DNA from: Oceanobacter mangrovi
GTDB lineage: Bacteria > Pseudomonadota > Gammaproteobacteria > Pseudomonadales > Oceanobacteraceae
Length of the DNA stretch: 64,000 nucleotides
Direction of reading: 5' to 3'
Assembly: GCF_019740315.1 (NCBI RefSeq)
Contig: NZ_JAHXZR010000007.1
Span: 205,239 to 269,238, forward strand
Below the pieces are notes generated by a model. That model saw only the letters and a program-made list of their open reading frames with translations, did no database searches and was not told the origin of the DNA. Position 1 is the first letter of the stretch, and every line of letters starts with the position of its first letter. Below are positions 63,813 through 64,000 of this stretch, in pieces. A program made the position numbers and the translations under genes.

Positions 63813-64000
63813 TTACATATTTGGATAGTTAGGACCACCAGCACCTTCCGGTACGACCCAGGTGATGTTCTGGGAGGGGTCTTTGATATCACAGGTTTTG
63901 CAGTGGACGCAGTTGGCGGCGTTGATCTGGAACTTCGGATCGCCGTTTTCACCATCCACTACTTCGTATACACCGGCCGGGCAGAAGCGCTGGGCTGGTT
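63813..64000 (-). CDS. Electron transfer flavoprotein-ubiquinone oxidoreductase, C-terminal end
   Basis: Inner-membrane flavoprotein passing electrons from ETF (fatty- and amino-acid oxidation) to ubiquinone. Only about 61 C-terminal residues are in the window; the start lies beyond the right edge. The 4Fe-4S segment is complete (CPAGVYE, then [16 protein letters not shown]) and the end [15 protein letters not shown] is the family terminus. A near-duplicate of the last codons' sequence, GCTTTTTACAT, occurs at 63788-63798 just past the true copy at 63808-63818. Confidence 0.95.
   Translation of the reverse strand, partial: PAQRFCPAGVYEVVDGENGDPKFQINAANCVHCKTCDIKDPSQNITWVVPEGAGGPNYPNM

Overview
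The window is a chromosomal stretch from a gammaproteobacterium, probably a marine or halophilic member of the Oceanospirillales/Pseudomonadales side of the class. This reading rests on the ampD-ampE/nadC head-to-head pair, cmoA-cmoB, dnaE-tilS, rpe-gph, dusC, TfpZ and DUF3530 proteins, and two sodium-coupled systems: an OadGAB decarboxylase pump and an NhaD antiporter. No species can be named from sequence alone. Almost everything is ordinary Gram-negative chromosome, densely coded on both strands. There is no rRNA, tRNA, prophage, complete IS or CRISPR array that I can see.

Layout. 1-5.6 kb: end of malate:quinone oxidoreductase, an APC permease, and the oadG-oadA-oadB sodium pump operon. 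5.9-13.1 kb: dusC, a GGDEF-EAL enzyme divergent from a porin plus PstS-like protein pair, dps, a single-domain globin and a PilZ protein. 13.2-18.5 kb: ampE/ampD, nadC, a TfpZ-like protein, cmoB/cmoA. 18.5-23.9 kb: a GlcG/HbpS-like protein, a MITE-like element, yedI, an HscC chaperone with its membrane J-protein, and a thioesterase. 24-28.5 kb: a LysR regulator divergent from an aromatic-aldehyde dehydrogenase and a two-part efflux system. 28.6-34.3 kb: a small barrel protein, a leucine-rich-repeat protein kinase, a second repeat element, an OsmC-YcaO protein and an iron-sulfur photolyase. 34.3-40 kb: a second GGDEF protein, rmuC, a barrel protein, gph and rpe. 40-48.3 kb: DUF3530, a soluble chemoreceptor-like protein with a di-iron metallo-beta-lactamase-fold protein, an MFS transporter, an alkyltransferase, DUF924, a cyclic-nucleotide-domain protein and nhaD with a striking upstream dyad and structured leader. 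48.3-58.1 kb: a membrane-anchored protein, tilS, dnaE, a barrel protein and a sigma-factor operon with DUF3106. 58.3-64 kb: a histidine-rich CDF metal exporter, a desuccinylase-like protein, a short MscS-like protein, a YeiH exporter, small hypotheticals and the end of ETF-ubiquinone oxidoreductase.

Functional threads. Sodium energetics (OadGAB, NhaD), c-di-GMP signalling (two GGDEF proteins, one PilZ protein), oxygen/NO/iron handling (globin, Dps, di-iron protein, possible Fur site) and detoxification (aromatic efflux, metal export, DNA repair by photolyase and alkyltransferase) recur. The least-explained loci are the chemoreceptor-like/di-iron pair (41.4-42.8 kb), the LRR kinase with its barrel partner (28.6-30.3 kb), the GGDEF-EAL/porin/PstS-like cluster (7-10.9 kb), and the sigma-factor operon whose first two genes overlap by 68 bases (56-58.1 kb). 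Start sites were moved from the longest possible frame wherever a Shine-Dalgarno sequence, signal peptide or family alignment favoured an internal codon.
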